Assembly: GCF_030811095.1 (NCBI RefSeq)
Contig: NZ_JAUSQL010000001.1
Location: forward strand, 310,001-374,000
Length of the DNA: 64,000 bases
Origin: Trueperella abortisuis
GTDB taxonomy: Bacteria > Actinomycetota > Actinomycetes > Actinomycetales > Actinomycetaceae
Direction: 5' to 3'
Below are positions 35,865 to 46,237 of this stretch, in pieces. Each line of letters begins with the position of its first letter. The first letter of the stretch is position 1. The notes below the pieces were generated by a model. It had not been told where the DNA came from. It searched no databases and saw nothing but the letters and a program-made list of their open reading frames with translations. Both the position numbers and the translations under genes were made by a program.

Positions 35865-36242
35865 ATGAACATTGGGCATATGATGATGGCGCCGATCTTT
35901 GTGCTGGGCGGCTTCGGTGCCATGAAGGAGCCGGGCGGCCGCATTGGCCTGACGAAGGACTTGATGGACAAGACTGGTATCACCGTTGACGAGCAACAAG
36001 CCGAACTCATGGTCAAGGCAAATGGCGCGGCAATGATCGGCGCGGGTGCTGCACTCGGGCTTGGCATTTTCCCGCGCGCCGCCGCACTCGCTCTTATCGG
36101 CTCCCTCATTCCAACGACGGTGGCCGGCCACGCGTTTTGGGAGGAAGAGGGGGCGGCGCGCGATCGGCAGAGAATCCAGTTCTTCAAGAATCTGGCCATC
36201 GTGGGTGGACTCGCCGCAGTTGCCCTCGGAAAGAGGAAGTAA
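35865..36242 (+). CDS. DoxX-family membrane protein
   Basis: 125 residues from ATG 35865, which has GAGGAGG at 6 bases; the upstream in-frame ATG lacks this. Four hydrophobic segments: MMMAPIFVLGGFGAM, MIGAGAALGLGIFPRAAALA, LIGSLIPTTVAGHAFW and NLAIVGGLAAVALG. This is the compact DoxX/SURF4-like fold seen in many actinobacterial proteins of unknown role, some linked to redox balance. Basic C-terminus (GKRK). Confidence 0.8.
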   Translation: MNIGHMMMAPIFVLGGFGAMKEPGGRIGLTKDLMDKTGITVDEQQAELMVKANGAAMIGAGAALGLGIFPRAAALALIGSLIPTTVAGHAFWEEEGAARDRQRIQFFKNLAIVGGLAAVALGKRK

Positions 36243-36268
36243 CGGGCACGATCCCGGTGGTGGCTGCC

Positions 36269-36937
36269 CTATTCCAGGCGCCAGTCGATCGGCTCCGCGC
36301 TTTGCTCCTCGAGCAGGGCGTTCGCGCGTGAGAAGGGTCTGGAGCCGAAGAATCCTCGCGTGGCCGACAGTGGTGAGGGATGGGCGGAGGTCACTTTCGG
36401 CGTCGTGCGAAGAAGGGGCGCGAGCTCCTGGGCCTGCCGCCCCCATAGGATTGCGACGAGCGGTTGCTCGCGTTGGGCGAGCACGCGGATGGCGTGGTCG
36501 GTGATCTTCTCCCATCCCTTTCCTCGGTGCGAGGCGGGTTTGCCGGGCCGGACGCTGAGCACCCTGTTAAGCAGCATGACGCCGTGCTCGCACCACGGGG
36601 TGAGGTCGCCGTGGGGGGCGGGGGTGATGCCGAGGTCGTCGTGTAGTTCGCGGTAAATGTTGGCCAGCGATCGTGGGATTGGCCTGACGTCTCGGTCAAC
36701 GGCGAAGCTGAGCCCGATCGGGTGCCCGGGCGTGGGGTAGGGATCCTGCCCGACGATCAGTACCCGCACCCGACTGAGCGGGTAGGAGAAGGCGCGTAGG
36801 ACGTTCTTGCCCGCCGGCAGGTAGCCGTTCCCGGCCGCGTTCTCGGCGCGTAGGAAGTCGCCCATCGCGTGGATGTCACCTTCTACGGGCGCCATCGCCT
36901 CGGCCCACTCTGGATCCATCACGTCACTCAATGCCAT
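36269..36937 (-). CDS. ung: Uracil-DNA glycosylase
   Basis: 222 residues, family 1 UDG, which removes uracil from DNA. Active-site [18 protein letters not shown] (catalytic Asp65 in the water-activating loop), [20 protein letters not shown], and the DNA-intercalating [13 protein letters not shown] motif with its His. Length normal. It converges with the DoxX gene. Confidence 0.96.
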   Translation of the reverse strand: MALSDVMDPEWAEAMAPVEGDIHAMGDFLRAENAAGNGYLPAGKNVLRAFSYPLSRVRVLIVGQDPYPTPGHPIGLSFAVDRDVRPIPRSLANIYRELHDDLGITPAPHGDLTPWCEHGVMLLNRVLSVRPGKPASHRGKGWEKITDHAIRVLAQREQPLVAILWGRQAQELAPLLRTTPKVTSAHPSPLSATRGFFGSRPFSRANALLEEQSAEPIDWRLE

Positions 36938-36949
36938 GCCTCAACGCTA

Positions 36950-37023
36950 CACCGCCGACGACGCCGTGAGGCGGCTCCCGCTCGCGCACCGCCGACGACG
37001 CCGTGAGGCGGCTCCCGCCCGCG
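36950..37023. repeat. Tandem duplication of a 37-bp GC-rich unit
   Basis: The unit from 36950 (ACCGCCGACGACGCCGTGAG and following) is repeated directly at 36987-37023 with one difference. It lies between ung and the ABC operon, right behind the ung start, so it may affect its promoter. Confidence 0.7.
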
Positions 37024-37125
37024 CATCGCCGCGATTTAGCCGCGATATCCGCCCTACGGTGGACGCCGCAAGTGTGGACGGTCACTTAAGATCTCGTTAA
37101 GGATGCCGGCAAGAAAGCTAGATTC

Positions 37126-37830
37126 GTGGAAGAAGAAATCGCAGTACGCACGAGCGACCTGTCGAAGCTGTACAAGGTGGGGCGCTCGCACGTCGTCGCC
37201 TTGAACCGGGTCAACTTGGAGATCCCGAAGGGGACGTTCGTCGCCGTCGTCGGAACCTCCGGCTCGGGCAAGTCCACGCTGTTGAATATGCTTGCGGGTT
37301 TGGAGCCGCCCTCGGCGGGAACCGTGGAGGTAGCCGGGTACCGGGTGGACAAAATGGGCCAGGCGGATCTGGCTAGCTTCCGGCGAGATCACGTCGGCTT
37401 CGTCTTCCAGTCCTTTAACCTCATGCAGGAGATGACGGCGCTCGATAACGTCGCCTTGCCGCTCACGTTCCGTGGGATGGGTAAAGCCGAGCGGCACAAG
37501 CGCGCTGCCCGGGCGCTCACCATTTTGGGGCTCGGCACGCATCTTCATCACAGGCCGAGCCAGATGTCGGGCGGCGAGCAGCAGCGCGTCGGCATCGCGC
37601 GGGCGCTGGTGACCAATCCCGAGATCGTCTTCGCGGATGAGCCCACCGGCAACCTCGACTCCCACACCGCTGCCGCGACTCTCGACCTCTTCCGGCGCCT
37701 GATCGCGCACTACCACCAGACCTGGATCATGGTCACCCACGACCGGCACTTGGCGAGCTACGCGGACGTCATCGTATCGATTGGCGACGGCCGCATCACA
37801 GACATCACGCACACAAACCACACGCACTGA
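37126..37830 (+). CDS. ABC transporter ATP-binding protein (MacB/LolD type)
   Basis: 234 residues starting at GTG 37126. Walker [11 protein letters not shown] near 46, Q-loop [16 protein letters not shown], signature [16 protein letters not shown], Walker [15 protein letters not shown], switch His MVTHDRH. The short form with PTGNLDS is typical of MacB/LolD/FtsE exporters acting on periplasmic or surface substrates rather than importers. Followed by an exported adaptor-like protein and an FtsX-type permease, forming a three-gene operon. Confidence 0.92.
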   Translation: MEEEIAVRTSDLSKLYKVGRSHVVALNRVNLEIPKGTFVAVVGTSGSGKSTLLNMLAGLEPPSAGTVEVAGYRVDKMGQADLASFRRDHVGFVFQSFNLMQEMTALDNVALPLTFRGMGKAERHKRAARALTILGLGTHLHHRPSQMSGGEQQRVGIARALVTNPEIVFADEPTGNLDSHTAAATLDLFRRLIAHYHQTWIMVTHDRHLASYADVIVSIGDGRITDITHTNHTH

Positions 37831-37840
37831 GGAGACACCC

Positions 37841-38878
37841 GTGAAACGCTTCAGCACACTTATGGCCATCCTGACCTTGCTCTTCGCAGGCCTCATGATC
37901 CCCGCCACTGCCAGTGCGGCGCCGGACGCGGGTCAGACGGAAGCGCGCGAGACGGCTGACGCGCCCGCCCCCAGCGCGGAGGCGCCGATTCAGACGGGCA
38001 AGTCCACCCCGCGCATCATGGTGGAGGGCTTCACCACCACGCCCAAGCCGGTGGTGGCCGGCGACGACTTCGACATTGTCTTTACCGCTCGCAACATGTC
38101 CGCCACCGCCACGGTGCAAAACATCAAGTTCTCCCTCTCCGGTGAGGGCGGGCTGTTGCCGCGCTCCGGTTCGGCGTCGGTGTACCTGGCCAAGCTCGGC
38201 CCGCGTGAGTCGGTGGACGTGACCATGTACTACACGTCGCTACCCACGCTCGAGGACAAGCCCTACCCGCTCACCCTCACCATCGACTATGAGGACGCCG
38301 ACTTCACGGCGTTGTCGTCGACAGAGACGGTCGCCGTCGTGGTCAGCCAGCCGGCCCGCGTGGAGACGTCGGTGCCGCAGGTGACCCCGGAGGTGATGAC
38401 GCTCGGTGGCGAGGGCTCGCTGGTCTTCACCGTCAACAACTTGGGCAAGTCGGCGATTTCGAACGTCAAAGCCTCCATCAAGGGGGGCCAGGCGGTCACG
38501 GGGTCCGAGGCCTACGTGGGTAACGTGGCGGCCGGCGCTACGGCGAACGTCGACATGATCGTGCAGGCGGTGGACGTGACGGCTAGTCCGATTACGCTGG
38601 TCCTGAGCTACGAGAACTCCGAGGGTGTGGAGGCGAGCCTCGAGCGCGAGGTACCCGTCACGGTTATGGAGATGGCGCAGAATGAGGGCATGCTCGGCCC
38701 GGAGGATATTTACGAGGAGGAGTCGACGATTCCGTGGGGCCTCATCGGTATCGGAGCGGCGGTGCTGGCCGCGATCGTGATCGTGGCGGTGGTGGCCGTG
38801 CGTCGTCACCGTAAGAAGAAGGATGTGGAGGACGAGGCCGACGCGCTCAGCCTCCTCGACCAAGACGGCCTGATCTAG
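37841..38878 (+). CDS. Exported membrane-anchored protein with CARDB-like beta domains
   Basis: 345 residues from GTG 37841, with GAGGAG at 6 bases. Signal peptide (FSTLMAILTLLFAGLMIPAT, cleavage near ASA-AP), then two repeats of a beta-sandwich type (PKPVVAGDDFDIVFTARNMS and VMTLGGEGSLVFTVNNLGKS, each with a downstream NI/NVKxS segment), and a C-terminal helix (WGLIGIGAAVLAAIVIVAVV) with a basic and then acidic cytoplasmic tail. It lies between the ATPase and permease genes (10 bases and 0 bases apart), the position of the MacA-like adaptor in other exporters, but it is not a membrane-fusion protein. Probably presents or receives the substrate outside the membrane. Confidence 0.75.
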   Translation: MKRFSTLMAILTLLFAGLMIPATASAAPDAGQTEARETADAPAPSAEAPIQTGKSTPRIMVEGFTTTPKPVVAGDDFDIVFTARNMSATATVQNIKFSLSGEGGLLPRSGSASVYLAKLGPRESVDVTMYYTSLPTLEDKPYPLTLTIDYEDADFTALSSTETVAVVVSQPARVETSVPQVTPEVMTLGGEGSLVFTVNNLGKSAISNVKASIKGGQAVTGSEAYVGNVAAGATANVDMIVQAVDVTASPITLVLSYENSEGVEASLEREVPVTVMEMAQNEGMLGPEDIYEEESTIPWGLIGIGAAVLAAIVIVAVVAVRRHRKKKDVEDEADALSLLDQDGLI

Positions 38879-40273
38879 ATGCGCTTTACTGACATCCTCG
38901 CCTCGGCGGTCGCGTCCCTACGACGCCGCCCGCTGCGTACCGTGCTGACCTCGACGGGCGTGGTGATTGGCACGATGGCCGTGGTGGTGATGATCTCGCT
39001 CGGCGTGGGCCTGGCGCGGCAGACCGAGGTGAGCGCGAACAGTCCCACCGTGCGGCAGGTCAGTGTCCAGAACCCGCCGCCGGGCGAGCGTGGCAAGCCC
39101 GCGCCCAAGATGGACGACGCGCTCGCGCAGACACTGGCCACCTTCGAAGGTGTGGAGGCGGTATTCCCCGAGTACTTCGTCGACATGAAGGTTAAGGCGG
39201 CCGGCATTGACCAGTACTTCTCCATTCGCGGCATTCCGGCTGAGGCTTTCTCCGCCCTCGGCTACGACCTGGCCTGGGGGAATATGCCTGAGCGCGGTGG
39301 CTCCCTGCAGCTGCTTGCGGGTGGCAAAACCAACGAGTCCTGGGATCCGATAACGGGCGAACCGAAGTCGATCGACTTTAAGGATCGTGCGCTCTTCCTG
39401 ACCGCGGACACCGCATCGGGGGCATTGATGGATGGGGCCGCCCCGGCTCCGGCGATCGGCGACGCCTCCGGCGCGGGTGGTTCTGAGGGGTCGGGCACGA
39501 ATGGCTCGGGTGGCACGGGCGGCTCGGGGGAGGGCACGACGTCGGTGGCCCCGCCGCGTCCGATCCTTTCCAGAGTCTCGGGTCAGATCGCGGAGGATCC
39601 GCAGGTGTGGACGGCGACGTCGGCGGTGTTCTTCGCGGACATCGACACGCTGGTGTCGAGCCTGAAGAAGTCGTTGCCGAGCGAGAAGCTGCCCGGGCAG
39701 CAGAGCGCGAACGCCAAGCCCGGGCGCAACTTTATCTACAACGAATTTATCGTCATGGCTAAGGATGCCGACGCCGCACTCAACCTCACCACCGAGTTGC
39801 GCGATTCCGGCTACGGCGCCTTCTCGGAGGCGGAGTGGATCCTTGAGGCGAAGAAGACCGCGGCGCGCATTCAGGCGGCGCTTGGCGGGATCGGCGCGAT
39901 TTCCATGCTGGTGGCCGCGATCGGGATTGCGAACACGATGCTCATGAGCGTCTACGAGCGCCAGCGCGACATCGGTGTCATGAAGGTCATTGGCGCATCG
40001 ATGAGGGACATCCGCTGGCTGTTCCTTGTGGAGTCCTCCTCGATCGGCTTCCTTGGTGGGGTGGTCGGGATTGTGCTCAGCTACGGCCTGTCGGCGCTCA
40101 TCAACTCCCTGACCTTCCAGCCGGACCAGGTGGGGGGAATCTCGCAGATTCCGCCCGTGCTGGCGGTGGCGGCGGTGGCGGGGGCAACCCTTATCGCGAT
40201 GGCCTCGGGCATGGTGCCGGCGCGGCGCGCGATGCGGCTCAGCCCGCTGGCGGCGATGACGGCGCAGCGCTAG
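38879..40273 (+). CDS. FtsX/MacB-type ABC permease
   Basis: 464 residues. First helix TVLTSTGVVIGTMAVVVMIS after LRRRPLRTVL, the MacB_PCD extracellular domain (about 45-320), then three C-terminal helices of the FtsX domain (GGIGAISMLVAAIGIANTML, VESSSIGFLGGVVGIVLSYG, VLAVAAVAGATLIAMASGMV). YERQRDIGVMKVIGASMRDI is the coupling segment to the ATPase. The extracellular domain contains a Gly/Ser-rich loop (GAGGSEGSGTNGSGGTGGSG) not usual for the family. Start immediately follows the upstream stop. Confidence 0.9.
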   Translation: MRFTDILASAVASLRRRPLRTVLTSTGVVIGTMAVVVMISLGVGLARQTEVSANSPTVRQVSVQNPPPGERGKPAPKMDDALAQTLATFEGVEAVFPEYFVDMKVKAAGIDQYFSIRGIPAEAFSALGYDLAWGNMPERGGSLQLLAGGKTNESWDPITGEPKSIDFKDRALFLTADTASGALMDGAAPAPAIGDASGAGGSEGSGTNGSGGTGGSGEGTTSVAPPRPILSRVSGQIAEDPQVWTATSAVFFADIDTLVSSLKKSLPSEKLPGQQSANAKPGRNFIYNEFIVMAKDADAALNLTTELRDSGYGAFSEAEWILEAKKTAARIQAALGGIGAISMLVAAIGIANTMLMSVYERQRDIGVMKVIGASMRDIRWLFLVESSSIGFLGGVVGIVLSYGLSALINSLTFQPDQVGGISQIPPVLAVAAVAGATLIAMASGMVPARRAMRLSPLAAMTAQR

Positions 40274-40386
40274 CCTGCCTTCGCGCCCGCATGTGACGCT
40301 TGTCGAGGTCTGCGCCCACGGTTCGCTGTCGTATCTGTCAAAGGTCTCGCGCTACGCTGTCGGTGCGGCGCGCTAGAGTGGAGGCC

Positions 40387-40767
40387 ATGAACGACGAGCT
40401 GACTGACCTCGAGCGTTCGATCCTTGACATCGAACGCGGCTGGTGGCGTGTGGCCCCTACCCGCGAACAGGCGATTCAGCGCGAGTTGGGGATGACGGCG
40501 TCGAAGTATTACTTCATCCTGTCGCGCATGCTGGATTCGCCGAGGGTGTGGGCGGCGGACCCGGCGCTTGTCGAGCGGTTACGGCGCTTGCGCGATGCCC
40601 GGTTGGCGGAGCGCGGCCTCGACAACCCGCCGATCGCGCGCAGCGTTCGTGGCCCGGATGAGCCTGGCGAGCCGGAAGGTGAGGTAGAGGTCCCCCAGGG
40701 TGAGCTTGAGCTCGGCCGCGAGCCGAAACACATCGGCGGATCTCAATTTGGCGCAGATTCCCTGTAA
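40387..40767 (+). CDS. DUF3263 HTH-like protein
   Basis: 126 residues from ATG 40387 (GGAGG just upstream). The conserved actinobacterial block LTDLERSILDIERGWWRVAP, then REQAIQRELGMTASKYYFIL, reads as an HTH of the sigma-70-like type; the C-terminal third is acidic and variable. Function is not known. The order DUF3263, LytR_C protein, groEL is conserved in many Actinobacteria. Confidence 0.85.
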   Translation: MNDELTDLERSILDIERGWWRVAPTREQAIQRELGMTASKYYFILSRMLDSPRVWAADPALVERLRRLRDARLAERGLDNPPIARSVRGPDEPGEPEGEVEVPQGELELGREPKHIGGSQFGADSL

Positions 40768-40776
40768 ACTTGGCCT

Positions 40777-41397
40777 GTGGCCACTACATATCCTGAAGAC
40801 GAATTCGACCGACTCGCTGCCGAGCGCAAGACGATCGGTGCTCATCGCCAGCCGCCCAGTGGGCGCCCGTGGATCATCGCGATTGTCGCGGTGCTCGTCC
40901 TTGCGCCCCTGGTGGGTATCGGCGCGAGCAAGCTTTTCATGGGTTCCGATTCGCCGCAGGTGGCGACCACGGCGCCCGCGCAGCAGAGCTCTTCTTCGGC
41001 TGAGGTGACCTCGGAGCCGTCGGCGGAGCCGACGGACCCGGCCACAGCCGCCGAGACGAGCGCGGCTCCCACCGAGGCGCCGAGTGCCACGCAGACCGAG
41101 GCGCCCGTCGTCTCCAAGCCCAACCTTGGCACGCGGGTCCTCGTGCTCAACGGCCGCGGCACGGCTGGCTTTGCCGGGGAGAAATCGGCGATCCTCCAGG
41201 GGGCTGGCTTCACGAACCTCAACGTCGCCGACTACAAGGGCGGGGCTGAACCCGCCGAGTCGACCGTCTACTATAGCGGGGCTGACCATGAGGGCACCGC
41301 CAAGGCGGCCGCCGAGGCTCTCGGTTTCGCGAACGTGGTGGAGGATTCGGCTGTGACCGGGCAGTACGGCGCTTCCGTCGTCGTCGTCGCGAGGTAA
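40777..41397 (+). CDS. LytR_C-domain membrane protein
   Basis: 206 residues from GTG 40777. Cytoplasmic N-terminus, one helix (PWIIAIVAVLVLAPLVGIGA, about 31-50), an Ala/Ser/Glu/Thr-rich wall-spanning linker, and a C-terminal LytR_C domain (LGTRVLVLNGRGTAGFAGEK, FTNLNVADYKGGAEPAESTV and AAEALGFANVVED). The domain occurs in LytR-CpsA-Psr proteins, but the catalytic LCP part is missing. Probably cell-envelope related. Confidence 0.85.
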   Translation: MATTYPEDEFDRLAAERKTIGAHRQPPSGRPWIIAIVAVLVLAPLVGIGASKLFMGSDSPQVATTAPAQQSSSSAEVTSEPSAEPTDPATAAETSAAPTEAPSATQTEAPVVSKPNLGTRVLVLNGRGTAGFAGEKSAILQGAGFTNLNVADYKGGAEPAESTVYYSGADHEGTAKAAAEALGFANVVEDSAVTGQYGASVVVVAR

Positions 41398-41541
41398 GGG
41401 GCGGGGCTCGCGTGGCTCGCCCCTGAGCGCGAAGCACCGGATCGAGCCTCGACGCAGAGCCGACAGGCCTCACCAAAACTTGATACCTCCACGCTCAACT
41501 TTTAGCCGGCGGTGAAACGGGGGCGCGGCGGCTCGCGGAGA

Positions 41542-41568
41542 TTTGCACTCTCGGGCGGCGAGTGCCAA
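41542..41568 (+). promoter_or_regulatory. CIRCE operator 1 (HrcA site)
   Basis: TTTGCACTC, nine bases, GAGTGCCAA: seven of nine positions on each side agree with the TTAGCACTC-N9-GAGTGCTAA consensus bound by the heat-shock repressor HrcA. Confidence 0.85.
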
Positions 41569-41576
41569 AATCATTA

Positions 41577-41603
41577 TTGGCACTCTTGAAGTGAGAGTGA
41601 TAA
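41577..41603 (+). promoter_or_regulatory. CIRCE operator 2 (HrcA site)
   Basis: TTGGCACTC, nine bases, GAGTGATAA, only eight bases after the first. Two adjacent sites predict tight HrcA control of groEL. Confidence 0.85.
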
Positions 41604-41618
41604 TTCTGCAGCCGATGA

Positions 41619-43334
<1,716 letters not shown>

Positions 43335-43353
43335 ACCCACACGCGCAACTGGG

Positions 43354-43384
43354 GTGGCCCGCCGAGCAAGGCTCGGCGGGCCAC
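43354..43384. terminator. Terminator after groEL
   Basis: Perfect 14-base arms GTGGCCCGCCGAGC (43354-43367) and complement (43371-43384) around a three-base loop, between convergent genes. Confidence 0.8.
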
Positions 43385-43435
43385 GTCGTATCTTGGCGGG
43401 TCTTAACAGGTTGTGGCGGGAGCTTCCTCCGGCCG

Positions 43436-44620
43436 CTACTCCACCAGGCCCGAGGGGAAGTCGCCCTCACGGGCGCGCTCGCGCGCCCGCTGCGCCTCCT
43501 TGGCGGCCTTTGCCCGCTCGATCTTCTCCAGCGTGGCGCGTGCGATCTCGTCGCGGCGGGCCTGCTTGACCTCCTCGGGGGTGAGTGTGCGGCCGGGCAT
43601 GCCCGGGTCGAGATCCTCGGAGGCGGTCTCGAGGGAGGAACCGGCGTGCTCAGTCTGCGACGGAGCCGGAGCCGGCGCGGCGGAGGCGGTCGACCTGGGC
43701 TCGACCGAATCTGATCGGGCCGGGCCGGAGCCGGGCGCGTCAACAGGATCGGCGGCGGGGGCAGCCTCACCGGGGCCGGCAGGGGCCGGAGCGTTGACCC
43801 CGGCAGAGGCGGTCCCATCGGGGCCGCCGGCGGGCTCCTGAGCTGAACTGACCGCACCCGCCGACGCCACGCCGCCCCCTCCGAGCTCGGCCTTGATCGC
43901 CGGGATGGTCCCGGTAGTGCGCTGGAGCTTGACAAGCAGACGCTGGCGCTCAAGCTCGAGGTTCTGCCGTGCGGAGTCCTCCCACTGCGTGGCGAGCGGG
44001 GTGGCGAAGATGCGACGCCGGCCGAGCAGGCGGGTGACCACCTCGAGGCGGCCTTCCAGGAAGCGCAGCTCGGGGATGTGGGCGTATTCCGCGCGGACCT
44101 TCTCCATGTAGGTCTTATACTTTTGCGGCTGGTTGGCGAGGAAGCCGAGGTGGGCGTCGGTGAGGACGAGGAGATCCATGTCATGCGACTCGAACATGCC
44201 GGATTCGGACACGGGATGCTTACGCATGTGAAGGATGAGCTGGCGGATCTCCTCCACCGTGTCCGCGGGGACGCCGAGCTCATCGAGGTACTTGGCCATG
44301 AGCGCGGCGGAGGCGCCGCGGTCCTCACCACCGTTGCGGGTGTAGATGGCCTGCCCGTCGGTGGAGAAGACGAGGCCGTGTCCCCAGGCGGCGAGCCGGA
44401 CGACGTCGGCGTTCTGCGCCTCGACGGCGAGTGAATCAATGCGGGCAAGGAGGTCGTAGAGGTGGGCCGTGCCGTGGAAGTGGCGACCAGGGCTCGACCA
44501 CAGCTCGATGAGGAGGCAGCACACACGGTTGATGGCCTCGCGGGAGGCAGTTGAACCTACCGCGAGCGCGGAACGCATAAAGGATTGCGTAACCCACTGG
44601 GGTACATCCGTACAAGACAT
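43436..44620 (-). CDS. HD-domain-like protein with disordered tail
   Basis: 394 residues. The first 190 resemble the predicted HD-superfamily metal-dependent phosphohydrolases: RHFHGTAHLYDLLARID, RLAAWGHGLVFSTD (HD doublet altered to HG), GGEDRGASAALMAKYLDELG, LILHMRKHPVSE, ESHDMDLLVLTDAHLGFLAN. The middle has a basic coiled segment (RQNLELERQRLLVKLQRTTG); the last 150 are Ala/Pro/Gly-rich, ending in an Arg/Glu helix. The substrate is unknown, and the altered HD makes activity uncertain. GGAGAG precedes the ATG. Confidence 0.65.
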   Translation of the reverse strand: MSCTDVPQWVTQSFMRSALAVGSTASREAINRVCCLLIELWSSPGRHFHGTAHLYDLLARIDSLAVEAQNADVVRLAAWGHGLVFSTDGQAIYTRNGGEDRGASAALMAKYLDELGVPADTVEEIRQLILHMRKHPVSESGMFESHDMDLLVLTDAHLGFLANQPQKYKTYMEKVRAEYAHIPELRFLEGRLEVVTRLLGRRRIFATPLATQWEDSARQNLELERQRLLVKLQRTTGTIPAIKAELGGGGVASAGAVSSAQEPAGGPDGTASAGVNAPAPAGPGEAAPAADPVDAPGSGPARSDSVEPRSTASAAPAPAPSQTEHAGSSLETASEDLDPGMPGRTLTPEEVKQARRDEIARATLEKIERAKAAKEAQRARERAREGDFPSGLVE

Positions 44621-44720
44621 CTCTCTCCAAAATTTCGATGACGTCCGCGATTCTACCTACAATGGCGGTAGTATCTGAATCGGCAGTGAACTGGCAGCTT
44701 GGCCGGAGGACGAGGGCAGT

Positions 44721-45509
44721 ATGACGCATCCAACCTCACGCGTGCGCGGGCGCGCGCTGATCACGGGCGGTTCGTCGGGCCTGGGAATGGCGTTTGCGCG
44801 CCAGTTGGCCGATCGTGGCCTGGACCTGGTGCTGGTGGCGCGAAATCCGGAGCGCTTGGAGGGCGCGGTTGAGGAGTTGCGCGGCTCGGGTGTGAAGGTG
44901 GAGACGATTTCGGCGGATCTGGCTGATGAGAGCGGTGTGAAGGCTGTCGCTCGGCGCCTCGGGTCGGTGCAATCCCCGGTTGATGTGTTTGTTAACAATG
45001 CCGGCTCGGGCCTGTATGCGAAGATGGCTACCGCGGACGCCTCGGAGTTGGTGGCGGGCGCGCAGCTCATGGCGATCGCCCCGATGGTGTTGGGCGGTGC
45101 GGCCGCGGCGGCGATGAAGGAACGTGGGACGGGCCTCATTATTAACACCTCCTCGATGTCGGGGGCGGTGCCGATGGGCGCATACTCGGCGATTAAGGCA
45201 TTCGTGCGGGTGTGGTCGGATTCCTTGGCGATCGAGGTCGCCCCGTTTGGTGTGCAGGTGGTGACGTTCATCCCGGGCTGGGTGCGCACGCAGTTCCATG
45301 CGCGAACGGGGGTCTCCACTTCTTCGATCCCGGATTTCCTGTGGCTGGACGCCGATCGTGTGGTGGCCGAGTGCCTGGCTGACGCCGATAAGGGCAAGAC
45401 CACGTCCACCCCGTCGAAGCGTTTCAAAGCGATCGGTTTCTTGGCCAAGCACGCTCCCGCGGCCGCGGTGGCGGTGGCGGTGAAGAAACTGAATAAGGGC
45501 AGGCGATGA
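44721..45509 (+). CDS. Short-chain dehydrogenase/reductase
   Basis: 262 residues. TGxxxGxG variant ALITGGSSGLGMAFARQLAD at the N-terminus, VFVNNAGSG, catalytic Ser in NTSSMSGAVPMGAYSAIKAF with Tyr and Lys (YSAIK), then FIPGWVRTQF. Resembles the SDR proteins paired with lipid acyltransferases. Overlaps the PlsC-like gene by 4 bases, so a role in lipid synthesis is likely; the substrate cannot be read from the sequence. Confidence 0.9.
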   Translation: MTHPTSRVRGRALITGGSSGLGMAFARQLADRGLDLVLVARNPERLEGAVEELRGSGVKVETISADLADESGVKAVARRLGSVQSPVDVFVNNAGSGLYAKMATADASELVAGAQLMAIAPMVLGGAAAAAMKERGTGLIINTSSMSGAVPMGAYSAIKAFVRVWSDSLAIEVAPFGVQVVTFIPGWVRTQFHARTGVSTSSIPDFLWLDADRVVAECLADADKGKTTSTPSKRFKAIGFLAKHAPAAAVAVAVKKLNKGRR

Positions 45510-46201
45510 ACGAGCTACAGCCGCTGGACGACTACCATTCCGAGTCGAAGATGCACGCGCGTAAGAACGTGCGCAGGTTCTTCACGCGCCCGGCGCTGAA
45601 GACGATCCTGTCCACCACGGTGGAGGGCCAGGAGAACGTGGAGGGCCTAGAGGGGGCCTATGTCGTCGTCGGTAACCACACCTCGCACCTGGATGCGCCG
45701 ATGGTATTCACGCTTCTGCCTGAACACATGACGGAGCGGCTGGCGACGGGGGCGGCTGCCGATTACTGGTACCGGCGGCCGACGATCTCGAAGATCACGT
45801 CGCTGTTTTTCAACACGTATCCGGTTGAGCGTAAGCGCTCGGCGACCCCGAATGGCGGGCGGGCCAAGGGCATGACGGCACGGCTGCTGCGCGAGGGGAT
45901 TCCAATCCTCATCTTCCCGGAAGGGACGCGCTCGCGGTCGGGTGAGATGGGCGAATTCAAGGTGGGTGCGGCGGCGCTCGCGATCAAGTTCGGTATCCCG
46001 ATCGTCCCGCTTGCCCTGCGCGGTGGACACGAGGCGATGCCGGTGGGGGCCGTGTTGCCGACCCCGAACCGTCCGCCCGTTGACATGTTTATTGGCAAGC
46101 CCATGTACGCCGAGGAGGGTGAGGGTGCGGAGGCTTTCATGGGCCGGGTGCGCGGCCACATCCAGGCGATGCTTGAGCAGGGTAGCGCGAACCCGCAGTA
46201 G
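45506..46201 (+). CDS. 1-acyl-sn-glycerol-3-phosphate acyltransferase (PlsC-like)
   Basis: 231 residues. Acyltransferase motif I NHTSHLDAPM, motif II region WYRRPTISKITSLFF, motif III FPEGTRSRSGEMGEFKVG, motif IV VPLALRGG. No clear signal or strong membrane helix; likely peripheral membrane. Transfers an acyl chain to lysophosphatidate or a similar acceptor. Translationally coupled to the SDR gene. Confidence 0.9.
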   Translation: MNELQPLDDYHSESKMHARKNVRRFFTRPALKTILSTTVEGQENVEGLEGAYVVVGNHTSHLDAPMVFTLLPEHMTERLATGAAADYWYRRPTISKITSLFFNTYPVERKRSATPNGGRAKGMTARLLREGIPILIFPEGTRSRSGEMGEFKVGAAALAIKFGIPIVPLALRGGHEAMPVGAVLPTPNRPPVDMFIGKPMYAEEGEGAEAFMGRVRGHIQAMLEQGSANPQ

Positions 46202-46237
46202 TGCGCCGGCCGGCGGCTCGGCGCGGCTCGCAGCCTG

